Part shown: one piece after another, positions 52,331 through 61,179 of the stretch
Numbering within the stretch: position 1 is the first letter of the stretch
Layout: every line of letters starts with the position of its first letter
NCBI GenBank assembly: GCA_021773795.1
Contig: JAJFJT010000023.1
Span: forward strand, 1 to 64,000
DNA from: Gammaproteobacteria bacterium
Lineage (GTDB): Bacteria; Pseudomonadota; Gammaproteobacteria; HK1
Length of the DNA: 64,000 nt
Direction: 5' to 3'
Notes under the pieces: model-generated
Seen by the model: the letters and a program-made list of their open reading frames with translations, nothing else
Told to the model about the DNA's origin: nothing
Databases searched by the model: none
Position numbers and translations under genes: made by a program

Positions 52331-54226
52331 ATGGGGGAGCGAGAGAACCCCGACCCCAGTCCACCACAGCTTGCACTGCCGTCGGGCTTCGAGCTGCTTT
52401 GGTACCGTCTTGAGCGGGTGCTTGGGCAGGGTGGTTTTGGTATCACCTATCTTGCTCTGGATAGCAATCTCGACACCCAGGTAGCGATCAAGGAATTTCT
52501 TGCCACCGCCTTCGCTACGCGCGGACGGGATGCGACGGTGGTGCCGCTCACCGAGAGCCACCGTGAGGACTTTGCCTGGGGGCTGGAGCGCTTCATCACC
52601 GAGGGGCAAACCCTGGCGCGTTTCGATCACCCCGCCATAGTCCGCGTCCATTCGGTTTTTGAGGCTAATCAGACCGCCTATATGGTGATGCGCTACGAGC
52701 AGGGGAAATCCCTTGCCGAAATGCTGGCGGGCAAACAGACCTTTCCGGAAACTCAGCTGGCAGACATGGTGCTGCGATTACTCGAGGGTCTTGAGCAGGT
52801 GCACGAGGCTGGTTTTATCCACCGTGATATCAAGCCTGCCAATATCTATATCCACGCGGACGGCAGCCCGGTGCTGTTGGATTTTGGTGCCGCCCGCCAG
52901 GCTTTGGGGGTACATACCCAAACCCTCACCACCATGGTTTCACCGGGTTATGCCCCCATAGAACAATATGCATCCTCCAGTGCCAGCCAGGGCCCATGGA
53001 CGGATATTTATGCCCTCGCGGCCACGCTCTACCGGATGGTGACGGGCACTGCGCCACTCTCTGCCGTTGATCGTAGCAAGGTGATTCTCGATACAGGGCG
53101 TGATCCTCTGGTACTGGCACGGGATGCCGCGGGAGATGGTTACAGCGCCTCCCTGTTGGCCGCTATCGATCATGGTCTTGCCTTTCGTGAGGGTGATCGC
53201 CCACAGACCATTGCGCACTGGCGTGCTGAATTGTCGGGGCAGGGTGGAGCCACGGTGCAGCCTGTGTTTGCCCACGATCCGGAGGCGGAAACCGTGCGAG
53301 GGGCCGAGGTTCTGACGGAGGAAATCACTACTAAAGGGGAAACGGGAGCAATCGATGTTGTTGCCAAAAAGCGGCGTCGGTGGCCCCGGGTAATCGGCAT
53401 ACTGGCTGTGGTGTTGTTGGTACTTGCGGTCCTTGGTTCCCTGGGGGAAAAGAATAAGAGGGCCTCAAAAATTGTGGATGTGGCCGAGGACTCTAAAGCT
53501 AACCATTCACAGCCACAGAGTATTCTAACCCTGCTTACTGCTGCAGCGCAGGATCTCGATGCGTTACGTTTGACCACGCCGGCGGGCGACAATGCCTGGG
53601 AAAAGTACCGCGAGGTGCTAGTGCGGGAGCCTGACAATCGGGTGGCACAGGATGGGTTGCGAAAGATTGTGAGCACCTATCTCGGGCTGGCAAAGGATGC
53701 CGCAAGCAAGGGTGAACTCGGGCGGGCAGATGATTATCTGGGGCGTGCGGCACTGGTGCTGCCCGATGACCAACGTTTGCGCAACGCCCGTGAGCGACTG
53801 GCGGCGGCTCGTTCCCCCGCGCCGGTTGAGCCGGCAGTGGCATCGGAGTTACGTCACCAGACAGATCTGGACAAGAAGAGCCAAAAACATCTGCGAGAGG
53901 CACGCAAGGCGGCGGATAAAAAGGATTACCGCAGGGCCGCCCGCTTGCTGGCTAAGGTGGCGGAAAAAGGCAGTCCGGAGGCGCAGTATTGGCTCGGAGC
54001 CTTGTACACGATGGGCCGTGGGGTCAGGCAGGATTATGCAAAAGCAGCGCGACTTTTTCAGGCTGCCGCCCACAGTGGTTTTGCCCAGGCCCAGCATAAT
54101 CTTGCGGTCCTGCTGGACAACGGGCGTGGGGTTGCCCGGGACCCGGTTGCCGCACGGCGCTGGTATCAGCGTGCCGCGGCCCAGGGATTTGAACCCGCTA
54201 TCGAGGCCCTGGCCAAGCAGCGCTAG
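52331..54226 (+). CDS. Serine/threonine protein kinase with transmembrane segment and Sel1 repeats
   Basis: A 631-residue product. The kinase domain (residues about 20-300) has GQGGFGITYLA (P-loop), AIKEFL (Lys), HRDIKPANIYI (catalytic loop), LLDFGAARQ (DFG) and SPGYAPIEQY (APE-like). A single membrane helix near residue 355-378 (VIGILAVVLLVLAVLG) places the C-terminal half outside. That half has a helical region and three Sel1 repeats near the end (AQYWLGALYTMGRG, AQHNLAVLLDNGRG). The kinase is Hanks-type. The ATG follows the MITE-provided AGAGGTG; a TTG at 52241 would add 30 MITE-encoded residues in frame. Confidence 0.87.
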   Translation: MGERENPDPSPPQLALPSGFELLWYRLERVLGQGGFGITYLALDSNLDTQVAIKEFLATAFATRGRDATVVPLTESHREDFAWGLERFITEGQTLARFDHPAIVRVHSVFEANQTAYMVMRYEQGKSLAEMLAGKQTFPETQLADMVLRLLEGLEQVHEAGFIHRDIKPANIYIHADGSPVLLDFGAARQALGVHTQTLTTMVSPGYAPIEQYASSSASQGPWTDIYALAATLYRMVTGTAPLSAVDRSKVILDTGRDPLVLARDAAGDGYSASLLAAIDHGLAFREGDRPQTIAHWRAELSGQGGATVQPVFAHDPEAETVRGAEVLTEEITTKGETGAIDVVAKKRRRWPRVIGILAVVLLVLAVLGSLGEKNKRASKIVDVAEDSKANHSQPQSILTLLTAAAQDLDALRLTTPAGDNAWEKYREVLVREPDNRVAQDGLRKIVSTYLGLAKDAASKGELGRADDYLGRAALVLPDDQRLRNARERLAAARSPAPVEPAVASELRHQTDLDKKSQKHLREARKAADKKDYRRAARLLAKVAEKGSPEAQYWLGALYTMGRGVRQDYAKAARLFQAAAHSGFAQAQHNLAVLLDNGRGVARDPVAARRWYQRAAAQGFEPAIEALAKQR

Positions 54227-54298
54227 CTCAGGGAGGAAGATCGTATTGAAGATTCGTAGTGAGCATCGCTCCGGGATATTTCGCCCTTGGAAAATTGT

Positions 54299-54346
54299 GG
54301 AAATAACCACCTGACAGGTGGAACCTGTTGAGTACCAGTTATTTCC
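54299..54346. promoter_or_regulatory. Nested inverted repeats after the kinase gene
   Basis: GGAAATAAC (54299-54307) pairs with GTTATTTCC (54338-54346), and CCACCTG-A-CAGGTGG (54307-54321) is a perfect palindrome inside. The RNA could fold as two stacked hairpins; there is no T-run. It may be a terminator-like or protein-binding site. Confidence 0.4.
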
Positions 54347-54390
54347 CCAGTTTGTTGTGAGAGGCCCGCATCACCCATGGCCCGATAGAT

Positions 54391-54518
54391 TGTCAGAATT
54401 TATTACAGTCAGCAAAAACCCTAAGTTATTAATTAAATGGACCTTATGAGCGTGCGATCCGGATATTAGGCTGATCCTTCCGATCCGGAGCCCATCAAAG
54501 TGTCAGTAAATTTTACAG
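54391..54518. promoter_or_regulatory. Two 18-bp activator-site candidates upstream of a sigma-54 promoter
   Basis: TGTCAGAATTTATTACAG (54391-54408) and TGTCAGTAAATTTTACAG (54501-54518) share 14 of 18 bases and each has the form TGT-N12-ACA. They lie about 201 and 91 bp before the -24 element, where sigma-54 activators bind. A PrsR-type enhancer site is inferred. Confidence 0.55.
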
Positions 54519-54591
54519 CCTTGGGGCTGAACTGGACTGGGTATGGGCGCTAAAACCGTAACCCATTGATTAATAATGCTTAGATATTAAG

Positions 54592-54606
54592 TGGCCTGAA
54601 TTTTGC
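54592..54606 (+). promoter_or_regulatory. Sigma-54 (-24/-12) promoter of the PEP-CTERM gene
   Basis: TGGCCTGAATTTTGC matches the TGGCACG-N4-TTGC consensus with the correct spacing and invariant GG and GC. Transcription would begin near 54618, leaving a leader of about 78 nt before the ATG at 54696. Confidence 0.7.
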
Positions 54607-54695
54607 TTCTCCTTCGGGAGAGGACGTATTGGGTGGAAATTCCGGTACAGACGATTGCTTCCCTTTGTTTTGGTTATTTATAAGGAAATACGGAC

Positions 54696-55538
54696 ATGCG
54701 TGACAAGATATCCCGGCTTATTCCAGCGATCATTATGGCGGTGCTTTTAGTGCCCGGTAGCGCGGCGTACGCGACAACTATTGCGCACTGGACCTTTAAC
54801 GAAGGTACCCCGGGCGTTACCGCAACAGGTTCTGATACGGTTCTGGATAGCTCCGGCAACGGTCATCATGGGGACCCGATTGGTGGTCCGATCTATCAGG
54901 CGGTTCCCGGCGGCGGCACGGGGCTGAAGTTTGACGGCAGCAACGACCGGGTTTTCGTAACGGATTCCTCCGCCTTTAGCACCTTGAGCATGACGGTAGA
55001 AGCCATTATTTCTCTGGATACACTGCCCGGCTCAGGTCAGCTGGACCAGATTGTATTTCGTGGTGACAGAAGAGGAGGGCTGGACCCTTTCTATCTGGGT
55101 ATCCTGGGTGGCCAACTCCGCTTCCTTATCACGGACACGACTGGCGCTGTGGCACTGCACTCACCGAATCCCCTTCCCGTAGCGGAACTAATGCATGTTG
55201 CGGGAACCATCGACAATACTACCGGAGCGATGAAGTTGTTTATCAACGGTACGGAGGTGGCATCAACCACAACCACGGTACGGCCTACACATCCGTTGTT
55301 GGCGGCGTGGAGCCCGGGAATCGGAATCGGCAATCTGCAGGAGTCAGGTAACCAGTATCTGGACGGCTTAATCGACGAGATCCGGATTTCGGATGTTGCG
55401 TTAACATCGAGTGAATTCCTCGGGGCGAGCGCCGGAGATGGCGTTCCGGAACCGGCGACCATCGGACTGCTGGCCCTTGGCCTGTTTGGTGTGGGCTGCG
55501 CCCGCAGGCGGAGGAACACGTCTGATCTTCGAAGCTAA
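54696..55538 (+). CDS. PEP-CTERM sorting domain protein with LamG-like domain
   Basis: A 280-residue exported protein: signal peptide (AIIMAVLLVPGSAAYA), a concanavalin-A/LamG-like fold (residues about 30-235; WTFNEGTPGVTATGSDTVLD, GLKFDGSNDRVFVTDSSAFS, DGLIDEIRISDVAL) and the C-terminal PEP-CTERM signal VPEPATIGLLALGLFGVG followed by CARRRR. An exosortase should cleave at the PEP motif and anchor or release the protein with exopolysaccharide. No exosortase (EpsH) or Prs gene is in this window. A sigma-54 promoter and two upstream sites precede it. Confidence 0.92.
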   Translation: MRDKISRLIPAIIMAVLLVPGSAAYATTIAHWTFNEGTPGVTATGSDTVLDSSGNGHHGDPIGGPIYQAVPGGGTGLKFDGSNDRVFVTDSSAFSTLSMTVEAIISLDTLPGSGQLDQIVFRGDRRGGLDPFYLGILGGQLRFLITDTTGAVALHSPNPLPVAELMHVAGTIDNTTGAMKLFINGTEVASTTTTVRPTHPLLAAWSPGIGIGNLQESGNQYLDGLIDEIRISDVALTSSEFLGASAGDGVPEPATIGLLALGLFGVGCARRRRNTSDLRS

Positions 55539-55641
55539 GCGTTAGCTGGAGAGGATGTTGACGGCGCTGTCTGCACGGTAACCGGCAGGGCTTTCTCAGG
55601 AATGATCACGCGATCTCCGGCAAGCCTCTCCAGGGACAGCA

Positions 55642-58095
55642 CTAAGCGGCCGGATTTTCATCCGTATCGGCGACCGGTATCCCCTCGCCCGTAGCCACCG
55701 AGAGGAGCCAGTACTGACCCGCCCGTTCCTCGGCGATGCCAAGCAGGCTGTCTTCAGGATACCAGCCGGCTTCATCCCGCTCTCCCGAGAGACGACCGGT
55801 GAGTATGGCGAGAGCCTCCTCGATGGTCTCTGCGCCGTAGATTTGGAACTGCCCTTCGGCACAGGCCGCGACCACATCCGGGCGCAACATCAGGTCACGG
55901 ACATTGGCGCGGGGGACGACTGCCCCCTGCGTTCCGCTCAGGCCCAGATTCTGGCAGACATCAAAGAAACCCTCCACCTTTTCACTGACGGCACCTACCG
56001 GTTGCACGTGGCCAAGCTGATCTATCGCACCCGTCACCGCAAGATCCTGGCGCAGGGGAATGTTGGTGAGGGCGCTGAGCAAACAGCAGGCCTCGGCACA
56101 GGAGGCGGAGTCGCCGTCGATACCGCCATAGGTCTGTTCAAAGGCAATGGAGGCGCTGAAGGCCAGTGGATGATCGGTTTTCAGCAGGTGCCTGAGTAAT
56201 CCGCCGAGGATATAGAAGCCCTTGGTATGCAGTGCACCACTTAATTCCGCCTCACGCTCAATGTTGATGGTACCAGCGGTGCCGGCACCGATGGTGGCGG
56301 TAATACGTGCGGGAAAGCCATAGGTAAGCGGCCCGGCCCGGCTGACCGCGAGGCCGTTAACCTGGCCAACGACGGCGCCGCTGGTTTGAATCCGGATGGT
56401 GCCGTCACAGATGAATTCCCTAAAGCGTCGTGCTGGCAGATCGGCGCGACCGCGCATGAGCCGTGTTGCCTCGTCGACATCGACATCGTGCACAATGTCT
56501 TGCCCGGACTTTTCCGCCACGAAAGCTGCTTCACGGGCGATGTCGGCGAGCCGTCCAAAGCGGGCTGTGAGGCGATCTTGACGGGCCGCCACCCTTGCTC
56601 CCTGCTCGGCGATGGCGGCGACCGCGCCGGCATCAAAGGGCAACAGCTTTTCCTCTGCGGCGATGCGGGCGAGTACCGCGGCGTACATCTTCAGACCCTC
56701 GGCATCCTGCTCGATGGTGGTGTCGAAATCGGCAAGCACTTTGAAGAGATGGGGAAAATCCGGATCGTAGGCATCCAGCAGGGCGTAGGTTTCCGGATCG
56801 CCCAGCAGCACCACTTTGAGGTGGATATCAATGGGCTCTGGTTGCAGGGAAGGCCCAAACCAGGGCCATTGAAATTCCGGTGGCACAATTTCCAGCTTGC
56901 CGGTCCTTAGCGCGCGGACGAGTACCTTCCAGGCGCCCGCTTCCATTAATAAATCCCGCACTTCGAGTACCAGATAGCCACCATCGGCGCGCAGAATGGC
57001 GCCAGCACGAATCAGGGAATGGTCTGCTACCGCCCGGCCATCAGCACCATAACTACGTTCAATAGTCCCCAGCAGCTTGTGCATGGTGGGGGTAATTTCC
57101 ATGACGATGGGATGGCGTTCCCCGGGCGAGTGTGCAGACAGCAGATTGACGCGGTAGCGGTGCAGGAATCCCTCATCCCCTTTTGCCATGGCTGCCTGAT
57201 TGAGGATGATGTCTTCCTCAATCTCGGAGAGAAAACAGTCGATGGCCTCGTTGGTGAAGGCACGTTTTATTTCCCCAGTTTCACCACCAAGCACGCTGCG
57301 AATCTCCTGCTCAAGGAGTGCCTGCAATGCCTTGCGATGGCGTCTGTGTATCTCGACCAGCCGGGTGGTTATCTTATCGAAATCCCGGGCATGCCCGGCT
57401 ATTCCCGCAAGGATTTCCTTGACGGCTTTTTCGTCGAGTTTGCCGCTAGCCTGCAAGCGTGAAAACTCCGTGGGCGGTACTGGCTGCCCGTTGACAAGCG
57501 GCATGATCATAGGCTGCTGGCTGGTGTCCGATGTGACCGTGACCAGAGCAAGATTATCTTTGCGCAGCTGCTTGTCGAAGGGGTCGGTGAGGGCGTTGGT
57601 CTCGGCCTGGGTCTTTTCTTCCAGAGTGGTGCGTTTAGTCTGCAGCGTGTCCGAGGTGAGCACCTTGGGAAGCTCGTTTTGGATGAAGTGGATGAGTTCT
57701 TCAATACGCTGGCGGAAATCTTCTCCCTGTCCGGGTATCAGGCTGATGAGGCGGGGGCGTTCAGGGGCGGAAAAATTATGCACATAGCAGCGCTCCGGAG
57801 CGGGGCGCAAGGGACAGCTCTGGGCCTCCAGCAGCTCCTTCAGCAGGGTCATGCGCCCGGTGCCGGTGAGCCCACGTACAAATACATTTTGACCTGGTGC
57901 GGTGGTGGAGAGGCCATAGGACAGTGCCTCCACCGCCTTATCCTGGCCGATGACCTGGGCTATGGGCTCTATATCACGAGTGGTCTCGAACTCGAGTTTT
58001 GCCGGGTCGCAATGCCAGCGCAACGCCTCCACCGGTACCTTGAGACGGTTGATGTGCCGCGTTACAGATGTAGATCTTCCTTTCGGGTTGGACAT
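55642..58095 (-). CDS. Lon-like ATP-dependent protease (LonB/YcbZ type)
   Basis: The 817-residue product has an AAA-like N-terminal part (VEALRWHCDP, VIGQDKAVEALSYGL, GLTGTGRMTLL in the Walker A position with Arg where Lys is usual), a long insert and a C-terminal Lon protease domain with catalytic Ser in GDSASCAEACCLLS and Lys in GAVSEKVEGFFDVC. YcbZ-type Lon homologues have poorly known substrates. The end (about 40 residues) is unusually polar. Start ATG 58095 has a strong GGAGGAGA ribosome site. Divergent from the glycosyltransferase gene. Confidence 0.85.
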   Translation of the reverse strand: MSNPKGRSTSVTRHINRLKVPVEALRWHCDPAKLEFETTRDIEPIAQVIGQDKAVEALSYGLSTTAPGQNVFVRGLTGTGRMTLLKELLEAQSCPLRPAPERCYVHNFSAPERPRLISLIPGQGEDFRQRIEELIHFIQNELPKVLTSDTLQTKRTTLEEKTQAETNALTDPFDKQLRKDNLALVTVTSDTSQQPMIMPLVNGQPVPPTEFSRLQASGKLDEKAVKEILAGIAGHARDFDKITTRLVEIHRRHRKALQALLEQEIRSVLGGETGEIKRAFTNEAIDCFLSEIEEDIILNQAAMAKGDEGFLHRYRVNLLSAHSPGERHPIVMEITPTMHKLLGTIERSYGADGRAVADHSLIRAGAILRADGGYLVLEVRDLLMEAGAWKVLVRALRTGKLEIVPPEFQWPWFGPSLQPEPIDIHLKVVLLGDPETYALLDAYDPDFPHLFKVLADFDTTIEQDAEGLKMYAAVLARIAAEEKLLPFDAGAVAAIAEQGARVAARQDRLTARFGRLADIAREAAFVAEKSGQDIVHDVDVDEATRLMRGRADLPARRFREFICDGTIRIQTSGAVVGQVNGLAVSRAGPLTYGFPARITATIGAGTAGTINIEREAELSGALHTKGFYILGGLLRHLLKTDHPLAFSASIAFEQTYGGIDGDSASCAEACCLLSALTNIPLRQDLAVTGAIDQLGHVQPVGAVSEKVEGFFDVCQNLGLSGTQGAVVPRANVRDLMLRPDVVAACAEGQFQIYGAETIEEALAILTGRLSGERDEAGWYPEDSLLGIAEERAGQYWLLSVATGEGIPVADTDENPAA

Positions 58096-58223
58096 GGTTG
58101 TCTCCTCCTGCCCTAAGTATTGTTCAAAATATGGAAAATCTCAGTACCAAAAGAAAATTGGCCTATCTTTCAACGGCTATTTGCAAGTTGTTATGCTTCC
58201 CGGGTCAGGAGAGAGGTGTAAAA

Positions 58224-59525
58224 GTGTCCGGAAAAATGGTTCAGCCAATGAGACAGCAACTACTGGCATCTTGCCCCGCTAGCGGGCGGCAAGGACTCAT
58301 TCAGCACGAGGTGCATTTTTGCTACAACCTGGCAGGTTATGGCGCGGACCGAAGTATGTTGACCCTGTTGCAGGGGCTGGCGAAACACGAGCCTCAAGTT
58401 CGGCGCACGTTGCTGCTGGTAAAACGCCCGGGAGCCATGAGAGCCGAATTACCCACCAACTTGGGGCTCGAGATGCTGGACGATGAACCCGCCCCGGATG
58501 AGGAGCACACGGGGTGGATCTGGCGGTTGTTGGCCCGGGGGCTGCCGTTTCGCCTTTCCCACTGGTTGTGGATGGCTAACTGGCAGTTGCGCTTGCACTA
58601 TCGAGTGCTGAGAAAAATGCCGCATCGATTGCGCGAACTCTGCCCCGATCTGGTGGTGAGTCACACCTATGGCGCTGGCGCCACCGCCATCGTGTGCCAG
58701 GCGATGGGGATCCCCTGCATCGTATACATCCACGGCTGGCTCCGGCGTCATACCTATGGACCCTATCGATGGCTGACCGTGCGGGGTATCCGGCGCGCGA
58801 GCCATGTGGTCGCTATCTCCCGTGTGCTTGCCGATGATCTGATAGGGAATCAGGGCGTGCCAGCGGAGCGGGTGTCCGTCCAATATGGCAGCCTGGATCT
58901 GGAGGATTTAAAGGCGCGGTTGGAGGGGCAGGACAGCCTGGATTGGCCGTCAGATTCTACCGCGCCACTGTTGCTCAATCTGGCTCGCTACTATCCGGAG
59001 AAGGGGCTGGATGTCTTGCTGGAAGCCTTTGCCCTGCTGCTCAGGCAGCGACCCGCTTACTTGCTGTTATGTGGGGACGGTCCGGAGTTACCTCGCCTCC
59101 GTGCCCAGGCTGTCTGCCTGGGGATTAGCCAGCAAGTGAAGTTTCTGAGTTGGGTTGCGGATCCGTTTCCACTTTTGAAACGCGCCGGTCTTTTTGTGCT
59201 TGCCTCCCGTTGGGAGGTGCTTTCACGTTCGCTACTGGAGGCCCAGGCCGCGGGGCTTGCCGTGGTCAGCACTGATCACCCCCTCAGCGCCCGCGAGGCG
59301 GTCAGTGAGAGTTCCGCTATCTTGGTGCCCGTGGATGATCCCGTGGCCTTGGCAGGGGCAATGGCCAGGGTTCTCAATAACCCGGCGCTTGCGGCGCGTA
59401 TGGGCACCGCCGGGAAAAAATACGCCGCGCGTTTTTCGCCGCAACGCCAGATTGCCGCTTATTTGGGTCTACGCCAACGGCTGTCAGGTGAATCTGGCAA
59501 GACAACCCCGCAGGTGCTGGACTAA
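58224..59525 (+). CDS. Glycosyltransferase family 4 protein
   Basis: A 433-residue GT-B enzyme. N-terminal half has HFCYNLAGYGADRSML and YGAGATAIVCQAMGIPCIVY (acceptor side); C-terminal half has NLARYYPEKGLDVLLEAF, LLCGDGPE and SRWEVLSRSLLEAQAAGLAV with the E-x7-E donor motif. It should transfer a sugar from a nucleotide donor. Start GTG at 58224 is chosen for its AGGAGAGAGGTG site; ATG 58236 is also possible. First gene of a four-gene group that includes an AurF-like oxygenase. Confidence 0.88.
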   Translation: MSGKMVQPMRQQLLASCPASGRQGLIQHEVHFCYNLAGYGADRSMLTLLQGLAKHEPQVRRTLLLVKRPGAMRAELPTNLGLEMLDDEPAPDEEHTGWIWRLLARGLPFRLSHWLWMANWQLRLHYRVLRKMPHRLRELCPDLVVSHTYGAGATAIVCQAMGIPCIVYIHGWLRRHTYGPYRWLTVRGIRRASHVVAISRVLADDLIGNQGVPAERVSVQYGSLDLEDLKARLEGQDSLDWPSDSTAPLLLNLARYYPEKGLDVLLEAFALLLRQRPAYLLLCGDGPELPRLRAQAVCLGISQQVKFLSWVADPFPLLKRAGLFVLASRWEVLSRSLLEAQAAGLAVVSTDHPLSAREAVSESSAILVPVDDPVALAGAMARVLNNPALAARMGTAGKKYAARFSPQRQIAAYLGLRQRLSGESGKTTPQVLD

Positions 59526-59555
59526 TATGCGGCTGTGAGCTTTCGGAGGTGTGAG

Positions 59556-60512
59556 ATGACAGGTGGTGGGGGAGTTCCTGCGAGCTTGTTAGAACGTATT
59601 CACGTCGAGGCAGCCCGGCTCAAAGCCTCGCGGCTGAGCCCGGCGGCTCTCGCCGAGGGGGAGCGCCCGGATCCTTATCTTCCCTGGATTCCCGACACTC
59701 TCGTTCCGCTATGGGGAACGGCTAGCTACACTCACCTTAGCGACGATCAACGCCTGCGCTATAACCACTACTATGCCTTGCAGATGGTCGAGCAATTCAT
59801 CTGGATCGAGAACGCACTTGCGCTGCAGCCGATGCGGGTATTGCTCGCCGGCACCCGTGAACCCGGACTCGTCCGCATCATCCAGTCTTTCGTTGCCGAT
59901 GAGAAGGACCATAGTACAGTGCTCTGGGAACTTGCCGGCAGGGCTCGTCCGGATCTCTATCGCGGCCAGCACCACGTCCTGTTCCGGCCTCCAGCCAAGG
60001 TCCGTGCCCTGGCCTTGCTAATGGGCCGGTTGCCGGTGATGTTGTCCGGCTGGACCCTGTTTCTCAATGTCCTTGAGGAACACACGCTAGCGCTTAACCG
60101 CGAATACAAACAGGCTGGAAATACGGTGGATTCCCTCTTTGCGCGGATCCATTTCCTGCATGCCCAGGACGAGGCGCGCCACTGTAATCTGGATTCGCTG
60201 CTGGGGGCCTGGCTGGTGGAGGGCCAAACTGGCTGGTGCCAGCGCCTGAACGCAAGGGCTTTGGAGTATTTGATGGTCTTTTATTACGATGTGGATTGGG
60301 GATGGGCGCAATCCCTGAAGCAGCTGGTAAAAGACTTTCCTGAACTCCGTGGCCGTTTTCCCGAATTGCTCCGGGAGGCATCCTTAAGCCGTGGCCCGGA
60401 ATATCTTGAACACCTCTTTGACAGCAAGACCGTTCCCATAACCACGCGTAATCGGAGTCGACACGCCATGCTGGATCAGGCTGTAGGCCGTGTGTTGCGT
60501 CGGGCGTCCTAG
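59556..60512 (+). CDS. AurF-like diiron oxygenase (ferritin-like)
   Basis: The 318-residue product has the complete ligand pattern of AurF/CmlI-type diiron enzymes: Glu in QMVEQFIWIE, E-x2-H in ADEKDHS, Glu in VLEEHT, and HAQDEARH giving H-x3-E-x2-H. AurF oxidises an aryl amine to a nitro group; homologues do N-oxidation or other oxidations. The substrate here is unknown. Start 59556 (MTGGGG) follows CGGAGGTG; GTG 59535 is an alternative. It lies between the glycosyltransferase and a GNAT-like gene, which overlaps downstream closely. Confidence 0.82.
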   Translation: MTGGGGVPASLLERIHVEAARLKASRLSPAALAEGERPDPYLPWIPDTLVPLWGTASYTHLSDDQRLRYNHYYALQMVEQFIWIENALALQPMRVLLAGTREPGLVRIIQSFVADEKDHSTVLWELAGRARPDLYRGQHHVLFRPPAKVRALALLMGRLPVMLSGWTLFLNVLEEHTLALNREYKQAGNTVDSLFARIHFLHAQDEARHCNLDSLLGAWLVEGQTGWCQRLNARALEYLMVFYYDVDWGWAQSLKQLVKDFPELRGRFPELLREASLSRGPEYLEHLFDSKTVPITTRNRSRHAMLDQAVGRVLRRAS

Positions 60513-60525
60513 GGGACCATTAGCG

Positions 60526-61179
60526 ATGTTCCGGCGCCTGCTCATCTATCGTAGTGATTTGCGAGAAATGACCTGGTTCCGGCTTGGTCGGCTGGCGCCG
60601 ATGCCTGCCGGGGATGAGCGGGTAGAGATGCGCTGGGTGGATAAGGAGGCGTGGTTGGCTAACCCCGCTATTTTGCCTACCGCGCCGGCTGTGGTACGGC
60701 AACGATATGCCGCGTACAGCCGCTGCCTGATTGGTATAGACCAGACCTCAGGTAAGACCGTTTACCACCTGTGGCTAAGCACCGGATCGGTTTGCATCGA
60801 CTGGATATTCCGCTCGCTCACGGCGCCTCAGGACGGCGTGTTGATCTTTGATGTTTGGGTTGAACCCTCCCTGCGAGGTGGCGCTGTGCATCGATTGGGG
60901 GCGGCGCTGGCGGTGCGGGAGGCCGTCCGATTGGGGCGGCCAGCGATTGAGGCTGGTGTGGAGGCACATGAATATCCCTCTTTTGCCACCCTGTACGCAC
61001 GCATGGGGCTTGGAATCTGCCGACCTCTTTATGTGCTGTCGGGGTTGCGATTGGGAGCAGGATTTTCATTTCACTGGCGAGGGTCGCCGCCCGCCCGCCT
61101 GCGAAAATTCGGGGAACGGCTAAGACGCCGGTATCCGGAACGCTCGCTTGGTAAACACCCGTTCCCTGCTGCCCTATAA
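60526..61179 (+). CDS. GNAT-like acyltransferase family protein
   Basis: A 217-residue product. The fold matches GNAT transferases loosely, with a central strand VLIFDVWVEPSLRGGAVHRL carrying the R-G-G-A pyrophosphate-binding pattern, then AVREAVRLGRPAIEAGVEA and a C-terminal LYARMGLGIC. The acyl acceptor and donor are unknown. Start 60526 is chosen for AGGGGA upstream; the upstream extension overlaps the AurF gene. It overlaps the convergent ligase gene by 6 bp. Confidence 0.62.
   Translation: MFRRLLIYRSDLREMTWFRLGRLAPMPAGDERVEMRWVDKEAWLANPAILPTAPAVVRQRYAAYSRCLIGIDQTSGKTVYHLWLSTGSVCIDWIFRSLTAPQDGVLIFDVWVEPSLRGGAVHRLGAALAVREAVRLGRPAIEAGVEAHEYPSFATLYARMGLGICRPLYVLSGLRLGAGFSFHWRGSPPARLRKFGERLRRRYPERSLGKHPFPAAL

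Noticed and set aside
53849-54310. A minus-strand gene under the kinase 3' end
   Set aside because: It is a shadow of the Sel1 repeats, with no ribosome site.
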